Positions 34,101-46,591 of a DNA stretch of 64,000 nt are shown piece by piece. Source of the stretch: Emergomyces orientalis (Eukaryota > Ascomycota > Eurotiomycetes > Onygenales > Ajellomycetaceae). Under the pieces are notes generated by a model. It did not search any database. It was not told the DNA's origin and saw only the letters and a program-made list of their open reading frames with translations. The position numbers were made by a program, and so were the translations under genes. Position 1 is the first letter of the stretch, and each line of letters begins with the position of its first letter. The stretch covers positions 248,001 through 312,000 of the forward strand of contig MOWL01000047.1 of NCBI GenBank assembly GCA_002110485.1, written 5' to 3'.

Positions 34101-37100
34101 GGGCTTTTGTGGTTATAGTTATTGGTTTTTTCTCTTACTTTTCCGGTTGATTTTGCATTTTTTTCTTTTTTTCTTTTTTTCTCTTTTTCTCTTTTTCTCT
34201 TTTTCTCTTTTTCTCTTTTTCTCTTTTTCTCTTTCTTTTTTGCTGGATGCTGGATTGGGCTCTTTTATCTCTTGTTTTCATCTCTCTTTCCTTCTATTTT
34301 ATGTAGTTATGTATGTATGCATGGATTGATTAAATGTATGATGGAAATGGATGGGACAACAATATTGCGATATGCAAGTGATGTATGCACAGAACTCCAG
34401 CGCCATGCGGCGCGAAAACGCCCCCAGGGGCTTGTACCAACTCCTATAATGCTGGAGTTTAATTTTTCTGGCATCTGATTCATTTTCTCTTTGATCATGT
34501 AGATATTAGATGCCAATACAAGTAAATATGATCTTCAAACATCTGTGCATCGCCTTCCTTTTGCTAAAATTCAGACATCCTATAACTGCGCACTAAGTTA
34601 AGTAGCAATTTAATTTCCTTGCGTACGCAGAGAAAGCGTGGGTTGTCAATTAAGCTTCAGAAAATCATCTTTTTTTAGAATGCTCAGGTGTGCGTCAGAG
34701 CATAATTGTAGGAGACAGCCACTGGCTGTACTATATCCCACAATGCAAGGTCCCTAAGTTGTATTTGTTGTTAGGCCAAATTTTTCATTGCAGCCACCAT
34801 ATATTCATGCGCGACAAGGCACGTAACAAAATTTTTTTCCGTGGAGGATTCTGAGGGGTCAAATATGCGCCTGTATAGAGCAGAGCATAACACGCGCTAC
34901 CAAGCCGTGTTTGGCATTTTCTTCGAGGTCCCTCATCGAAGCTCGGTGTTCGCTATCAAGCTCCACAGCCTCAGCTCTTTTGGTACAACAGTACAAAGTG
35001 CGTTTATGCGCAAATGCCTCGCCACTTGATATCCACCCACCTGTGGCCAGAAACAATTATATGATGAAATCTTTAGCATTTCACTTTCGAAATGCTCGTT
35101 GAGGGCTGGGGTTGATCTGTGATGATGCGTCTTATGTGGGTCACTTTATTGTTATACAACCAATATAGATGCGCCGAGGTGTTGACCACCAGTCCGACTG
35201 TCACTCGTGGAATTCAACTGCTTCACCAGGTTGTCTGTTTTGAGGTTGAGAAATTTAAGGTTATTTTGAGTTAGTGCGGGCCGCAACTCAAAAATTGGGT
35301 GTGAGTGGGGTTTCCGAAACTTAAAATAATTGGGCTTGTGCACTCGGCATGTCTAGGCAAAGCGGACCAATATACTCAATATTGAAAAGTATGCGTACTG
35401 TCGAGAAAATGAGGCTATGTCGCGTATAAGAATTAAACTCCGTGCGCTACTTTTCTTTCTATATTGTCATTCAACTCTATTTCCTGCCTGTCTGAACCTT
35501 AAAAGGAGGGACTACCACCCACCAAATTCCTGCCTCTATCAGCTTATTCGATGTTCTGCATATGAAACTCAGCACTACGTATAACGTAGGGAATAACATT
35601 GTTATTTTTGAAGTACTAGTTGCACACTACCTGTTATCCGTGAAAGCAATCGCTGGAGAATTCTGAGGAGGATTTCTCGTCAAAGATTTTCAGGGGCTGC
35701 GGTAAAATATTAATAAATTTTAACACCGCCTGCCCGCCGAAGCTTTGAATGACTGGTTTAAATGCAATGTTGAAATAGAAGCATCCAAGGGAGGATAGGT
35801 TAAATACAAATAATTTTTGCTTCAAGCTTTCAGTTTCACGGAGAATATCTTTCCCGGATTTTAAAAGATCAAATCTTCCAGGAGGCCAGGCTGCTTTAAC
35901 TCGATTTTGTGCCAAGCCGGTAACCAGACAAGCAACCGAACCCAGCTAAGTGGGGACAAGGGAATGTGCCCCACTGCGGATAAGCGTTAAACAGCACGAG
36001 TCAAGAAAGGGAAAGACTGGACTGGAACAAGGCGCAGCCGCAACATAGTTATTCCCATTACAAGGCAGGGAACACGAACGGAAGCTAAGATAAGTATGTT
36101 CTTTTGGCCTGATCATTTTGTGGACGGAAAGCGGGGCATACTAGTAAGAAGTGTGGAGGCAGCGCGTGTGCGTGCCTTTGCCTGCATGAAAACCTCGACG
36201 ATCTACCAACATGTAGCTAGTGTGCCGAGGTGGGTTGCTCAAAGTGTCAACCACCCAGAATATTCCCTGAATTTGTTTTATCATAAGCCATAGTTGGTGC
36301 GCGCATACATGCTAGATATCCCATCCTCATAAATAACCGAATCGTACAGCCGGCGAGAAGAAAAGAGCGGTGGTACTACGCGCGCAACGAGGGGTCATAG
36401 CTTGGACAGTACCGAGTAACCTATATTTATCTAAATATTTACTTCAGAATCCAACGTGGTAAACCCACGTGAACGTTAGCCCACTAGTCGGATGTCCAAC
36501 CGCGTATTCGTAATTCAAGGGATGGGGGTTCTTGCATTGAATCCAGAACCGTATCTATACGGCATCAAAACATTCCGTTACATACGTTCTTACAAGAACG
36601 GGCAGCCGCGGGTTTCAATTTCGTAAAGGATGAAATCCCTATTGAAAACGCAACAAAGAAAATATAATACCTATCAGTTTGCCTTCTAATAAAAAGATCT
36701 CTGAAGTTTGCTGTTTTTTAACTTTAATATTTATTTTTTTCGCGGATAGAGCCTTATTTTTATTTCGCGTCCATGCGTGGCCTGGCAAGAATGAGATAGA
36801 TAATATTATCTTACTGCTGCGGGGTCGAGGGTTTCCAGGCGTAATTTAAATATGAGGCAATGGAAAATAGGCGTACCGTACAGCTCAATCAAAACGAGGC
36901 ATTGTTAATAATTACCAATGAACTTGGTGTGTTTCAGGCCCGGTGCATCTTTCGGGGTCAAGATCCGTGCTAATAGGCACGATGATGATGAGTACTATGA
37001 TCGTGTGCTGGGAGAGATTTGAAATTCAACCAATGTTTAGCAAGGTATATCTGTCTTTGGGGCATCTCGGCAAACACAGGAATTTCTCCTTAAATACAAC

Positions 37101-38492
37101 GCCAATATTTAGTTAGAATATTTATGGAGTGTTTAATGAGACCAAAAGGTTTAGAAGATGCAGGTATCAATCTTCGCAAAGAGCGTGTATCGTCGACAAG
37201 GCGGTTAACACGCTTACCTAGTCCAACCTCAAAGGGTTAACTTTTACCCGTATTTATTTGGCCTTACGTGAAATGATTCATGACGGGAAAACTTCATGCC
37301 GCGGAAACTGGATAATCATTACCCAAGCCCTTGACCCTGGGAGTTCTCCATCGTTGGTACGCTGCTAGCGCCGGAAAAGCCCTAACTGACTCATATGCAA
37401 GGTAGAAAAGGGTACTTGTTTTCGACATATCGCGGCCCCCTGAAGAGAATACGCGGGTATTCCCACCCCCACACATGAAGAGTGATCCAGGGGTGGCTAA
37501 TCCAGTCAGCTGGATATGCAGCCGATTTTGGAGGGTTACAAATCTCGTCAGCATGGCAACTCCTGCTGACCGATATCTGCCACCAATAAACCTGCTTTGC
37601 CTGGGTTTCCTTTCTGGCCAGGGGTTGGTAATATATAAAATGAATTAGGCTAGGAGATATGCGGTGTGTGTATGATACTGAAAAATTACAAACGACTTCG
37701 TTGTCTAGGCATGGAGTGATGTGTTGGGCAGTGAGTAGGTGGAAGGGCAATGTATCTATCTTTTTGTGGGGGTAATTTGCACCTGGCGCCGGACCAGCTC
37801 CTGTCGGAATGCAAGTACTCGTACCTGAGAAAGAGGTGGGTTAGTTGATTTCGTAGCAGGCTTTTTCGCCTTTGGTCCACTGGTTTAAGTTTGGGGAGTT
37901 AAATTTATTCACTTTGAAATAACGACCACCTCAACCATAGACTCCAGAAATCACAGTGTGGACAACTGGGAGCTCGATAGCCGATTCTTTTTATTAGTAT
38001 AATTAACCATCCGGAGGTCCACAAAGGCCTCTTCTGAGAGGCTAAAGTCCCGATTCGCAGTTTGGTGGCAACTTAGGGCTTCAAATCGGCGGTAGAATAC
38101 GTTGATATTCAATTGGCTATGGAAGTGACACAACACCTGTATCTCAGCGTAAATAAAAGTAAAAATAAAACCACAAAAAGGCATTCCGGAAATACAGTAT
38201 GAAGAGTGAGGCGAAGAACCATGAAAATTCCCTTTGTACCCAAAGTATGGCAAGATAAAAAACCAACAAGGACAAAAGGGGGTGAGAGTAAGAATCAGCG
38301 GGCCCAAGGTATCAAAAAAGGGAAGAATAAGAGGAATAGTAACAAACAGAAGATTTAGAGTGAAATAGTTGAGCCCAAGTCCCAAAGGTTAAAATTGATA
38401 ATCAAACAGGGATCGGTATATTTATCTATTACCACCCCGGTGCTCTATAAATGTGGTCAGAAAAGTATGAGGGCACAGAGAGGAGAGGAGGA
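34101..38492. other. Long non-coding stretch, AT-rich
   Basis: About 4.4 kb without a gene I can support. It begins with an octamer repeat, then AT-rich sequence with dense stops (notably 36,600-37,300). Open frames at 35,634-35,915 (-), 37,391-37,750 (-) and 37,951-38,385 (-) have no family features. It could contain old, decayed transposon sequence, but no terminal repeats or transposase motifs were recognised. Confidence 0.45.
34181..34228 (+). repeat. Octamer CTCTTTTT tandem repeat, six units
   Basis: Six perfect copies plus a partial, just downstream of the membrane-protein gene, probably in its 3' UTR. Confidence 0.9.
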
Positions 38493-40004
38493 TCACTGGT
38501 TCGTATTCGCATCGTGAAGATACTCAGGAACTGTCGTCATTTCAATATCTTGTTGGCAGGAGGCTGGGTTTTGAACATTGTTTTGCGATTCTGCATCTTG
38601 GCGAAGGCTCGATACAGACGTGAGGCTCAAATGCACATCTGGGATGGACTCTGATCTTGATCTCCTACTCGAAGGAGCTTTAGGAAACCTACAATTATCC
38701 CAGGAAATAGGTGGTGCCATGCGCTGGGTGGCAGTCTCATCATTGAACCAACAATCATAAAATTTTTGTTCACCAATTTCCTCAATATCAAATCCAGTGG
38801 TAACTTTGAAGCGGAGCATTTCAAACATAGAAAGGCGGAGCTGATGCAGAAGCCACTTGTTAATATATTCCATGATGCTGAAGGGTCCATCAGCTTGTGT
38901 AGAGTCCGCCTCAGAAAACATTGATAATTTCTTGATTTTTCGCTTTAACAGGGAGTTACTGCGCAGCTCATCAGCTGGTTCCAGCGACAAGTCTTTGGTA
39001 TCAGAGCCATCACCATTCCTCAGTAAGGATAAGCCCTGTTCCCTGGATTCCTGGATCCGTGCAGCATTTTCCTTGAGAGAGTCCAGTTCCTCCATCAGTT
39101 CTTTCTCGAGCATATTAAACTGCTCAAGAAACGCTTCTGATTCATCGTCCAAGGTTGGTCTGAAATTGCCTCTCGCTGCTTTCTCGCTCAGTAAGGCATG
39201 TCGCCTTGATTGCAGGTTAAATAATTCCTCGCTTAGAAGGCTATGTTTACCAAGTAGGGATAGATATTGTGTTTTTAGTGGATCATATGTCTTCGTCTCG
39301 CTAAGGCCATCGGATACTTCGCTACTAGAGCTGTCATCATCCAAGTCATCTGTATCTGTGCTGGTACTCCCTTCAATAGGGTGTTTCGCGCGGTGATATG
39401 CTTTGCTTAATTTAGTTTGGACTTTCTCCAGCTGATACTCTTGTACGATCAGCTCGTCTTCAAGTTCGCGATAGTCGTCTTCGAGAGCTAGATATGTGTT
39501 TTGCTCCTTCCGATACTTCTCAAATAGAGTCACCAACGGTTTGACAATGCAAGGGTCAACTTCAGCGAAGACTTCATTCAGCCTTTGCATCAGTTCCATT
39601 CCAGTGTCTAATAACTCTTCGCGTTTATTTTTTAACTCATAACGTTGAGATCTTGCTTCAAATCGTTCTTCCGATACGCGATCCAGCTTAGGGATTAGTT
39701 TATGGAAAAGCTGGTCCAATCTATCCCGGTAGTGATCAGGGCCATGCCGATTCGGAGTTCGGGGCAAGCCTGGTATATCCACAGACACTGCGATTGATGG
39801 TTGTATCTTCACTGAATGCAGTTGTTCTGTTATTTCCGATGGAAATGAGGGGATTGCCAAAATGGGTGGTTCTTGAGAAAAAATCGCATCAGATTCGTTC
39901 CGTTGCACACCTTGTGAATCTGTCAAGTCATCTAGATTCCGCGTGGGGTGGGTTATACGATCAAGGGTTGTGTTTGAATTGCTTCGGCAAGTTTGAAATG
40001 ACAT
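38493..40004 (-). CDS. Coiled-coil fungal protein, function unknown (503 aa)
   Basis: Intronless and not recognised as a named family. After a polar N-terminus, residues 80-210 start with LPRTPNRHGPDHYRDRLDQLFHKL and form a long charged helix (RYELKNKREELLDTGMEL; LALEDDYRELEDELIVQEY) compatible with coiled coil. An acidic Ser/Asp linker follows (about 212-236), then a second helical region at 245-320 (LFNLQSRRHALLSEKAARG; MLEKELMEELDSLKEN). The C-terminal block IMEYINKWLLHQLRLSMFEM (377-396) followed by KFYDCWFNDETA looks globular and is probably the most conserved piece. No enzyme motif or membrane segment is visible. A cytoskeletal or scaffold role is possible but unproven. The start is the most upstream ATG of the frame. 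Confidence 0.75.
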   Translation of the reverse strand: MSFQTCRSNSNTTLDRITHPTRNLDDLTDSQGVQRNESDAIFSQEPPILAIPSFPSEITEQLHSVKIQPSIAVSVDIPGLPRTPNRHGPDHYRDRLDQLFHKLIPKLDRVSEERFEARSQRYELKNKREELLDTGMELMQRLNEVFAEVDPCIVKPLVTLFEKYRKEQNTYLALEDDYRELEDELIVQEYQLEKVQTKLSKAYHRAKHPIEGSTSTDTDDLDDDSSSSEVSDGLSETKTYDPLKTQYLSLLGKHSLLSEELFNLQSRRHALLSEKAARGNFRPTLDDESEAFLEQFNMLEKELMEELDSLKENAARIQESREQGLSLLRNGDGSDTKDLSLEPADELRSNSLLKRKIKKLSMFSEADSTQADGPFSIMEYINKWLLHQLRLSMFEMLRFKVTTGFDIEEIGEQKFYDCWFNDETATQRMAPPISWDNCRFPKAPSSRRSRSESIPDVHLSLTSVSSLRQDAESQNNVQNPASCQQDIEMTTVPEYLHDANTNQ

Positions 40005-41374
40005 GGAAGCATCATCCAGATCAGATAGGCTGCTGGGAGTGTTCCTCGAGGGATGCTTTTACATTCCCGAAAACATATTAGAAGTGGGCCAATGGACAAC
40101 GTACACGTGCATTCATTTTTGATCTGGGGCATCAATAAGGCCGGAGGGCAACTCACACTGCTACTTTTAATCCCTCGAAAAATTGACAAAAATGCTTTGA
40201 AACCCATGTTTCTGCTGTTCAAGCCGCAACTGTAGAAGTAAGAAGCTGTCGAGACTCTGCAGTCAACCGCATATAATGCCACTCAAGTGGGAGGTTGACG
40301 GTGTCGTGGATTTGAAAATTAAGCGAGAAGCGAGGTGCAGGCTTAAAGGGGCCATATTAAGTAAGTCTCATGGTAATGAGTTCACAATAACAGGTGACAC
40401 TTGGTCGAGGTTCATTAATTTTTCTGAAACTTTCTTTGCACCTGTATTTGTAAAATGGTAACGTGTCGTGGTAACATATGTACGGTATCAATACACAGCC
40501 TTACCAACGTTGAAAAATACCATGAGAGGGTCTATGATCGCATTTTCAATACGATACCGTTGGGGGGTGTTGATCAGATGCATGGCTGAATATGCGAGGG
40601 GCACTGTGCTAGAAAATTATTACCATAGTTCAAGCGAGTCTGATTTAGAGAGAGGGCAATGTTTCCAGAACGTAACCTATAGACGATGTGTCAATTTATC
40701 AGCGAAGGAAACGCGGGGTTACCGCTTCAAAGGTATGTTGTATGTGTCCAGAGCCACAGTTCGTTAGTTGGGGCAGTATCTGCGGGATGGCGGGACGGAC
40801 CAGCTTTGCCTAACTATACTGGTTGATATGGGTATGGGAAAGCTTCGGATTTGTGTTCCATAGTTGAGGTGGTCGGGAGATTGACAAAAGGGTGGCCGAA
40901 AATGGTGAAGTCGAATGCGGATGTGGCCATTTGCATGACGAACGCCCCAGTCATCGGGTATATCTGCTTGGGAAGTAGGTAGGCATGCATTAGATACGCC
41001 GCCATCTTTGCATATCTATAGGGGAAGGAAACCTTGGATTCGTTTTAGCGTCCTCGATGATTCGCGAAAGGTGTGTATCGATCAGCTGCTCGACATCTTT
41101 TCGCATCAGCCAGCTAAGGCCAACGCAAACTTGCATCCCTGGCACCCCTCCAGTTTGAACAAAATTGCAGAGCCGCAAGGTTGGCGGGCCTTATTTATGG
41201 GTCGCATTATTGCTGGTTGTGCTCAGAAATATGGGTTGCAAAAAGGCACCTGGTGATTTCGCGTTTCTGTTGCCAAAGAACAAACATCTGATAGATATTT
41301 TTGCCTTTTTTACCCCCTTTTTATCGTATTCTTGACATCACAGCTAAACTTGGGCGCGCAAATCGGCTAAAATC
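40005..41374. other. Intergenic region, short ORFs only
   Basis: About 1.4 kb. Short open frames on both strands (for example 40,276 + and 40,990-41,178 -) do not connect into a recognisable protein by plausible splicing. Could hold gene remnants; nothing supported. Confidence 0.45.
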
Positions 41375-43165
41375 ATGTCTAGGTACGTGCGCGGAGTCAG
41401 AACCATGATGTGCAAGAGTACACTAACGGAAGGGCCCAAGGAATCGACGTCACGACCAAGTTGCTGATTTCGAAGAACCAGAAGTGTCAAGCTCTGGTCG
41501 AGAACCGTGGGCATATCGTACAGAATATGTTGGAGGAGAATACTATCAACCTAACCAGCCGTTACGCCTGCAAGGTGAAAGGAGATCGGTTGGGCAGGAC
41601 ATTGCGGTATATTCACCCAATGTTCCAAGAACATTAAAGTATATCTCCTAAAAAGAAAAATAGCCCCCCGTTAGGCATATTAATGCACTATTATTTATAC
41701 CTCTCCCCTGAAGATTCTGTAACCCAAGACGGAAGGTCAAATGTCGAGTTGAGCTAAATAGCAAAATACAGCACCCCACATAGCGCATATTCAGACCCAC
41801 AGAGCGACGAGAAGAACCAGTACCACGACGTGGTAGAGTCCACGCGAAGGCTCAATCTAGGTGCCCAGGACCCACGAGAGGCCGGGTCGCGTACTAGGGA
41901 AAGCAACCATGCACCCCAACGTAGATCGCACAACTTCAATCCAGATATTCCGCAACAGAGCGCTCTCTATCATCTATCATCGACACTTGGAAATCCACCT
42001 CCAACAGCTGCTCCACGGTACCCATCAGGCGTTGGCGAATATGATCCGCAAATCAGCAATTCTCAGCTTGGGTACCGTCCAGGGTACCCCATGCAGTCCG
42101 AGAACGATTATAGTTCACCGCCAGCATTCACGAGCCCACCTTACCCAAATAGCAATCTGCTAGGTTATAATAACCTTCCATCTGCATTCACAAATCCCTC
42201 TCAGCCAAGCATGAATCCAACAGCTTGGAGAGGGCAACGCGACGATCCGATGAGTTATGAAGCCCAGTTACGCCCGCTAAGCGGAGATGTAACTTTCCAC
42301 CGGATCTCCGCCGAAGAAGGTTTGCAACCATAACTCCACAGATCCCTGAGAATGATGGTGAAACTGCCATCCGGATATGCTAAGCGGGATCCATAGACAC
42401 AGAACTTGACCCTGAAAAGAATATCGGGCCGACTGATGTTTCAGAAATTTTGGACGAGAGTAGGTAATGCTGTTGGAGCGAACAGCACTGAACGAGCCAA
42501 GTGGCTAAAACCTCATAGGCTATCGTGTGAGAGACCATCCAAGGCGATATTTCAAAGTTGGCCAGGTACATCGCGGCGAGAAAGTCGATTCCCTTTGTGA
42601 TATCTGAAATAACTAATACATGTCATTCTCCGCAGGTGTTCTCTGTATTGTGGCACGAGCCGGCGGGCAAAACGGGAACGACGTTGACTTTGTATAACGA
42701 ATATGTCCACAGCAAGATCCGCCGCATGGTTGTACTTTTGGAAAAAAAGGACTGTTGTTGGTGTTTGTAAGCATTGTTAATCACCTAAGTCTAGAGAAAC
42801 AAGCTCAACTTGTCCGTAGGGCCATTCACACATACGCAGGGCGTGGTATCGACAAGCCGTCTATTGATCCGAAAACACACGCCGTGATACGCACGCCCGA
42901 TGTCCTATACTATCGAAAGCCAAGCACGATGATTCAAGATGAGTTTATCGTCACCCCAGAGGATGGTGAAACGCTGGCGGGGACGTCGCTACTGGATTTT
43001 GGGAAGGTTTACACAGTCGAACATAACGTCAAGGTTAAGTCAATAGGAAAATTGATGACTAGAGGGACTTCGCTCCTCAATAAGCATTGGGCAAGGCAGG
43101 CTGTCCCCAAACCTCCCAGACATTCTTCTCGTGGTCACCGTAGTTTCCGTCCGAATGATGCCTAA
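41375..43165 (+). CDS. DUF6590-domain protein, multi-exon (N-terminus unresolved)
   Basis: Fungal DUF6590 family; function unknown. Spliced exons that join in frame: about 41427-41638, 41772-42319, 42397-42459, 42519-42565, 42636-42766 and 42820-43165. The first two give a Tyr/Gln/Pro/Ser-rich disordered region (EYVGGEYYQPNQPLRL; then many NPPPTAAPRYPSG-like pieces). The rest gives the domain: LDESYRVRDHPRRYFKVGQ, VFSVLWHEPAGKTG, HSKIRRMVVLLEKKDCCWCL, AIHTYAGRGIDKP, and near the end FGKVYTVEHNVKVKSIGKL. These match the order I recall for the family. Introns are 53-133 nt with normal signals. The 5' end is unclear: a possible tiny exon ATGTCTAG at 41375 followed by GTACGT does not join cleanly to the 41427 frame, so the first exon, or a frameshift there, is undecided. 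Confidence 0.78.
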
Positions 43166-44216
43166 ATATTTTTTGACAACAAATGAGGAGAAATTTCCGA
43201 ATCTAACCAGAAATAGCTTGCGGTTATTGTTTTTATTTCCTTTTATTTTTCTTTTCCTTGTGACTTTATACGTTATGTTGGCAACTAACGCTGCAAAAGC
43301 GGGGCGTCAGAGGACTGGCAATGGGGGAACAGCTCCTTTTTGGATCTATCTTTGACGGGCATTCTTCTCTTGCGCTTTTGACATGCCATCGCTTTTGCTT
43401 TATTTGTCGCTTTGTTTTAAGTCCAAATTCTTTAAATTTTCCGGCACTAAAACATTCTGGTGCTTCTCCTAACTTTGTTTCATTCGCATTTCTGGGAGAG
43501 TGCTGCCAATCAAATTCGTAAGTGCGGCACATCTTATCTGGCGGCTCGACTATTCCGACATGTTTTATTACTCCATATTCACTCATTCATGTCACTTTCC
43601 ATTAAATTATTTGGGATACCTATTATCGGTGCAGATGGCAGAGTTAGCAGCGGAATCATTTATTTGGGGGGGAAGCGGGCGGTGAAAGCTATTGCGAATA
43701 AGGCCAAACTGGAGAATAAAAATAGGTGCATCAAAATTGCAGCACATGCACTTTCGGGGCGATAAGATTTTGACGTCAGATTGATAAATCCAATTGAAGA
43801 TTTTTTTTATTACCATTTAGTTTAACCAGTTGATGGAAAAATCATTTCGCAAAACAAATCGATGGATCGAAATGGAAACGGAATTTGTGCCCACGTCTGA
43901 TGCTAAAAGTAATTTTTCAGTACTTAATCAACAATCCAGAAGCTCACAAGTCTGCATCAAACACCAGGGGAGCTGATAGGGGAGGTTTGTCGCTTTTGAT
44001 ATAACAGACGCAGGAAGAAAAGGAGACATGAGTCGTGGTGTTGGATGGTGGGCCGGATTAACTAGACGGCCCGAAGCAGCGCCAAGACCCGCGATGGAAA
44101 GTTTCAATACTTTTTTTCGGCAAGTCTGAGGATCAAGAGCTACGGAGAACAGACATATATAGAATACCCAACCTCGAGATTAATTCTGTGCCAGTGCCAG
44201 ATCTTGGCTGTCAACC
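43166..44216. other. Intergenic region DUF6590/DBP9
   Basis: About 1 kb, T-rich at 43,210-43,480. No gene recognised; presumed 3' flank and DBP9 promoter. Confidence 0.5.
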
Positions 44217-46282
44217 ATGAAGCGGAAGCTAGATGCCAACAATGTTCCTTCAGCGGAAGATAGTACAGGGAAAAATAGCACCACCCACAGTTTTGAGACC
44301 TTGAAACTCGATCCCAGACTACTCCAAGCTCTCACGCAGCAGAAATTCACAAAACCAACACTGATTCAGGCGGAGGCTATTCCTTTGGCTTTAGATGGGA
44401 AGGATGTATTAGGTATGAAATCCTATTTCCCTCACTACGTTATAAGGTTCCAATTCTAACATTCCCGCAGCCCGCGCAAAGACTGGATCTGGGAAAACTG
44501 CAGCTTACCTTCTGCCCATCTTGCAGTCAATTCTCCAGAAAAAGAGTGTACGCTCCCTTACCCAGGTTATGGCATTTTGTAAAGACTGATATTAACAGTA
44601 TATTTAGAATGATCCTACACGCAAGGCTGTCTCAGCCCTAATCCTAGTGCCGACGAGGGAATTGGCGGATCAAGTACACCACACGGTTATCTCGTTCTCT
44701 GCGTTTTCCGGCAAAGCCATACGTTCCGCAAATCTTACTCAGAAAGTGTCCGACGCGGTGCAACGCTCCATTCTTGCCGATCTTCCCGATATCATCATCT
44801 CGACTCCCGCTCGGGCAATAGTGAATATCAACAGCTCTGCGTTGTCCCTCGAATATCTGGCACATCTAGTCATTGACGAGGCCGATCTCGTCCTTTCTTA
44901 CGGCTACGAAGAAGACATGCAGGGCCTTGCCAAGGCTGTACCGCGTGGTGTTCAGACTTTTTTGATGAGCGCAACTTTTACGTCAGAAGTAGATACTCTA
45001 AAAGGGTTATTCTGCCGAAACCCTGTTGTTTTGAAGTTGGAGGAGAAGGAGGACAAAGGGGCTGGAATAAGCCAATTTGTTGTCAAGTACGTTTTTAATA
45101 GACTGAGCTCCTGTAAAAAGATCATTTACTAATCGTTTTGTTAGGTGTGCGGAAGATGAGAAATTCCTCTTGACATATGTTATATTCAAATTACACCTGG
45201 TCAAGGGTAAATGCATCATCTTTGTCGGTGACGTGGACAGGTGTTATCGATTGAAGCTGTTCCTCGAACAGTTTGGTATCAGGAGTTGCGTGCTTAATTC
45301 CGAGTTACCTGTGAACTCGCGTATACACGTCGTTCAAGAATTCAACAAGGGCGTTTATGATATCATAATAGCGGCCGATGATCAAGAAGTTCTAGGTGAA
45401 CTGCCCAAGAAATCCAAGAACCACGCCCGGAAATCTGATCAAAGCTCGAAAAATCCAGAGCAGGAAAATGGTGAAGGACATGGCACCAAGACATCGAAGA
45501 AAACCATTCAAGACTCCAGCGAAGATGAAGCCGAAGCTCGCCCAAGCAAGCGCCCTAAGAAATCCGCCAAAGAAAAAGACTACGGCATCAGCCGTGGCAT
45601 TGATTTCCAAGACGTCGCCTGCGTCCTCAACTTCGACCTCCCCACCACCGCCAAATCCTACACGCACCGCATCGGCCGCACAGGTCGTGCAGGCAAGACC
45701 GGCATGGCCCTCTCCTTTGTCGTCCCCTCCGACCAATTTGGCAAACACAAGCCCACTAGCTTTCCCTCCGCCAAGCACGACGAGGCGGTGCTGAACAAAA
45801 TCACCAAGCGACAGGGCAAGCTCGGCCGGGAAGTGAAACCATACCATTTCGAAATGAAGCAGGTTGACGCGTTCCGCTACCGTATGTCTGATGCACTCCG
45901 TGCCGTCACCCGCGTCGCCGTACAGGAAGCGCGCGCCCGTGAGATCCGTCAGGAGCTTGTCAAAAGTGAGAAGTTGAAACGCCATTTCGAAGATAATCCC
46001 GAGGAGTTGAAGCAGTTACGGCATGACGGCGAGCTACGGGCTGCTCGTGTGCAGGCGCATTTGAAACATGTTCCTGATTATCTGATGCCGACGAAGGGGA
46101 AAGGAGGTCTTAGTGGTGGCAACGGTGCTGATGCTGGGTTTGTTGGGTTCAAGAAAACGCATGAGAATCGGATTCGGAAGGCGAGGGAGAGGAATAGGGG
46201 TAGGGCCAGACCGGGAAAGTCTGGCAGGGGTGGGAAGAGAATTGATCCGTTAAAGAGTTTTAATTCTAGTGGGAAGCAGTGA
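44217..46282 (+). CDS. DBP9: ATP-dependent DEAD-box RNA helicase Dbp9
   Basis: Nucleolar helicase for 27S pre-rRNA processing and 60S subunit assembly (known for Dbp9). Exons 44217-44412, 44471-44547, 44608-45086 and 45145-46282 give 629 residues. Seen: Q motif region FTKPTLIQAEAIPLAL, Walker A ARAKTGSGKT (66-75), PTRELADQ (106-113), STPAR, DEAD in HLVIDEADLV (181-184), SAT (212-214), then in the second RecA domain KCIIFVGDVDRCYRLKLFL, RGIDF, and HRIGRTGRAGKTG (from 425). As usual for Dbp9, a charged insertion (about 330-395, many Lys, Glu, Ser) splits motif V's approach, and the C-terminus is basic (RKARERNRGRARPGKSGRG). All three introns are short (58-60 nt) and keep the frame. Confidence 0.96.
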
Positions 46283-46591
46283 TCGTATTTATTTGTTTTT
46301 TTTGTTTTTTTTTTTTGCTTTTGCTTAATTGTGGTGCATTTGTATATATTGAGTACATGTGCGTTTATCCTGAACTGCCACTTAATGTGCAGGAGGGGCT
46401 TGTAGTAGAAACACTACGAAAATTGCGCGCTGACCACGGTTTATAAGTAAGATACAGAAGAAGAGAAAATAGAAAGAATTCAATATTTGATACAGAATCA
46501 TTCCACAAAATATGTTGTAGTTTGGTATAAATTCCCATTCGAATCCAATCTATCATGCATTGGCCCTTGGGTATAACTACTGTTCACATCC
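46283..46591. other. Convergent intergenic region
   Basis: About 310 bp between the stops of DBP9 and the leucine-rich protein gene, T-rich with a poly-T run near 46,295-46,315. No further feature seen. Confidence 0.5.

Noticed and set aside
37951..38385. 144-codon hydrophobic minus-strand frame
   Set aside because: Hydrophobicity comes from purine-rich sequence on the opposite strand; no clear ATG context or homology; not called as a gene.
40814..41178. Two overlapping minus-strand frames as a spliced gene
   Set aside because: No good splice signals or recognisable protein; the frames overlap in sequence instead of joining.
45392..45985. 197-codon antisense frame in DBP9
   Set aside because: Overlaps the helicase C domain on the other strand; Gly/Val/Phe-rich as expected from the complement of the charged insertion and motif VI region.
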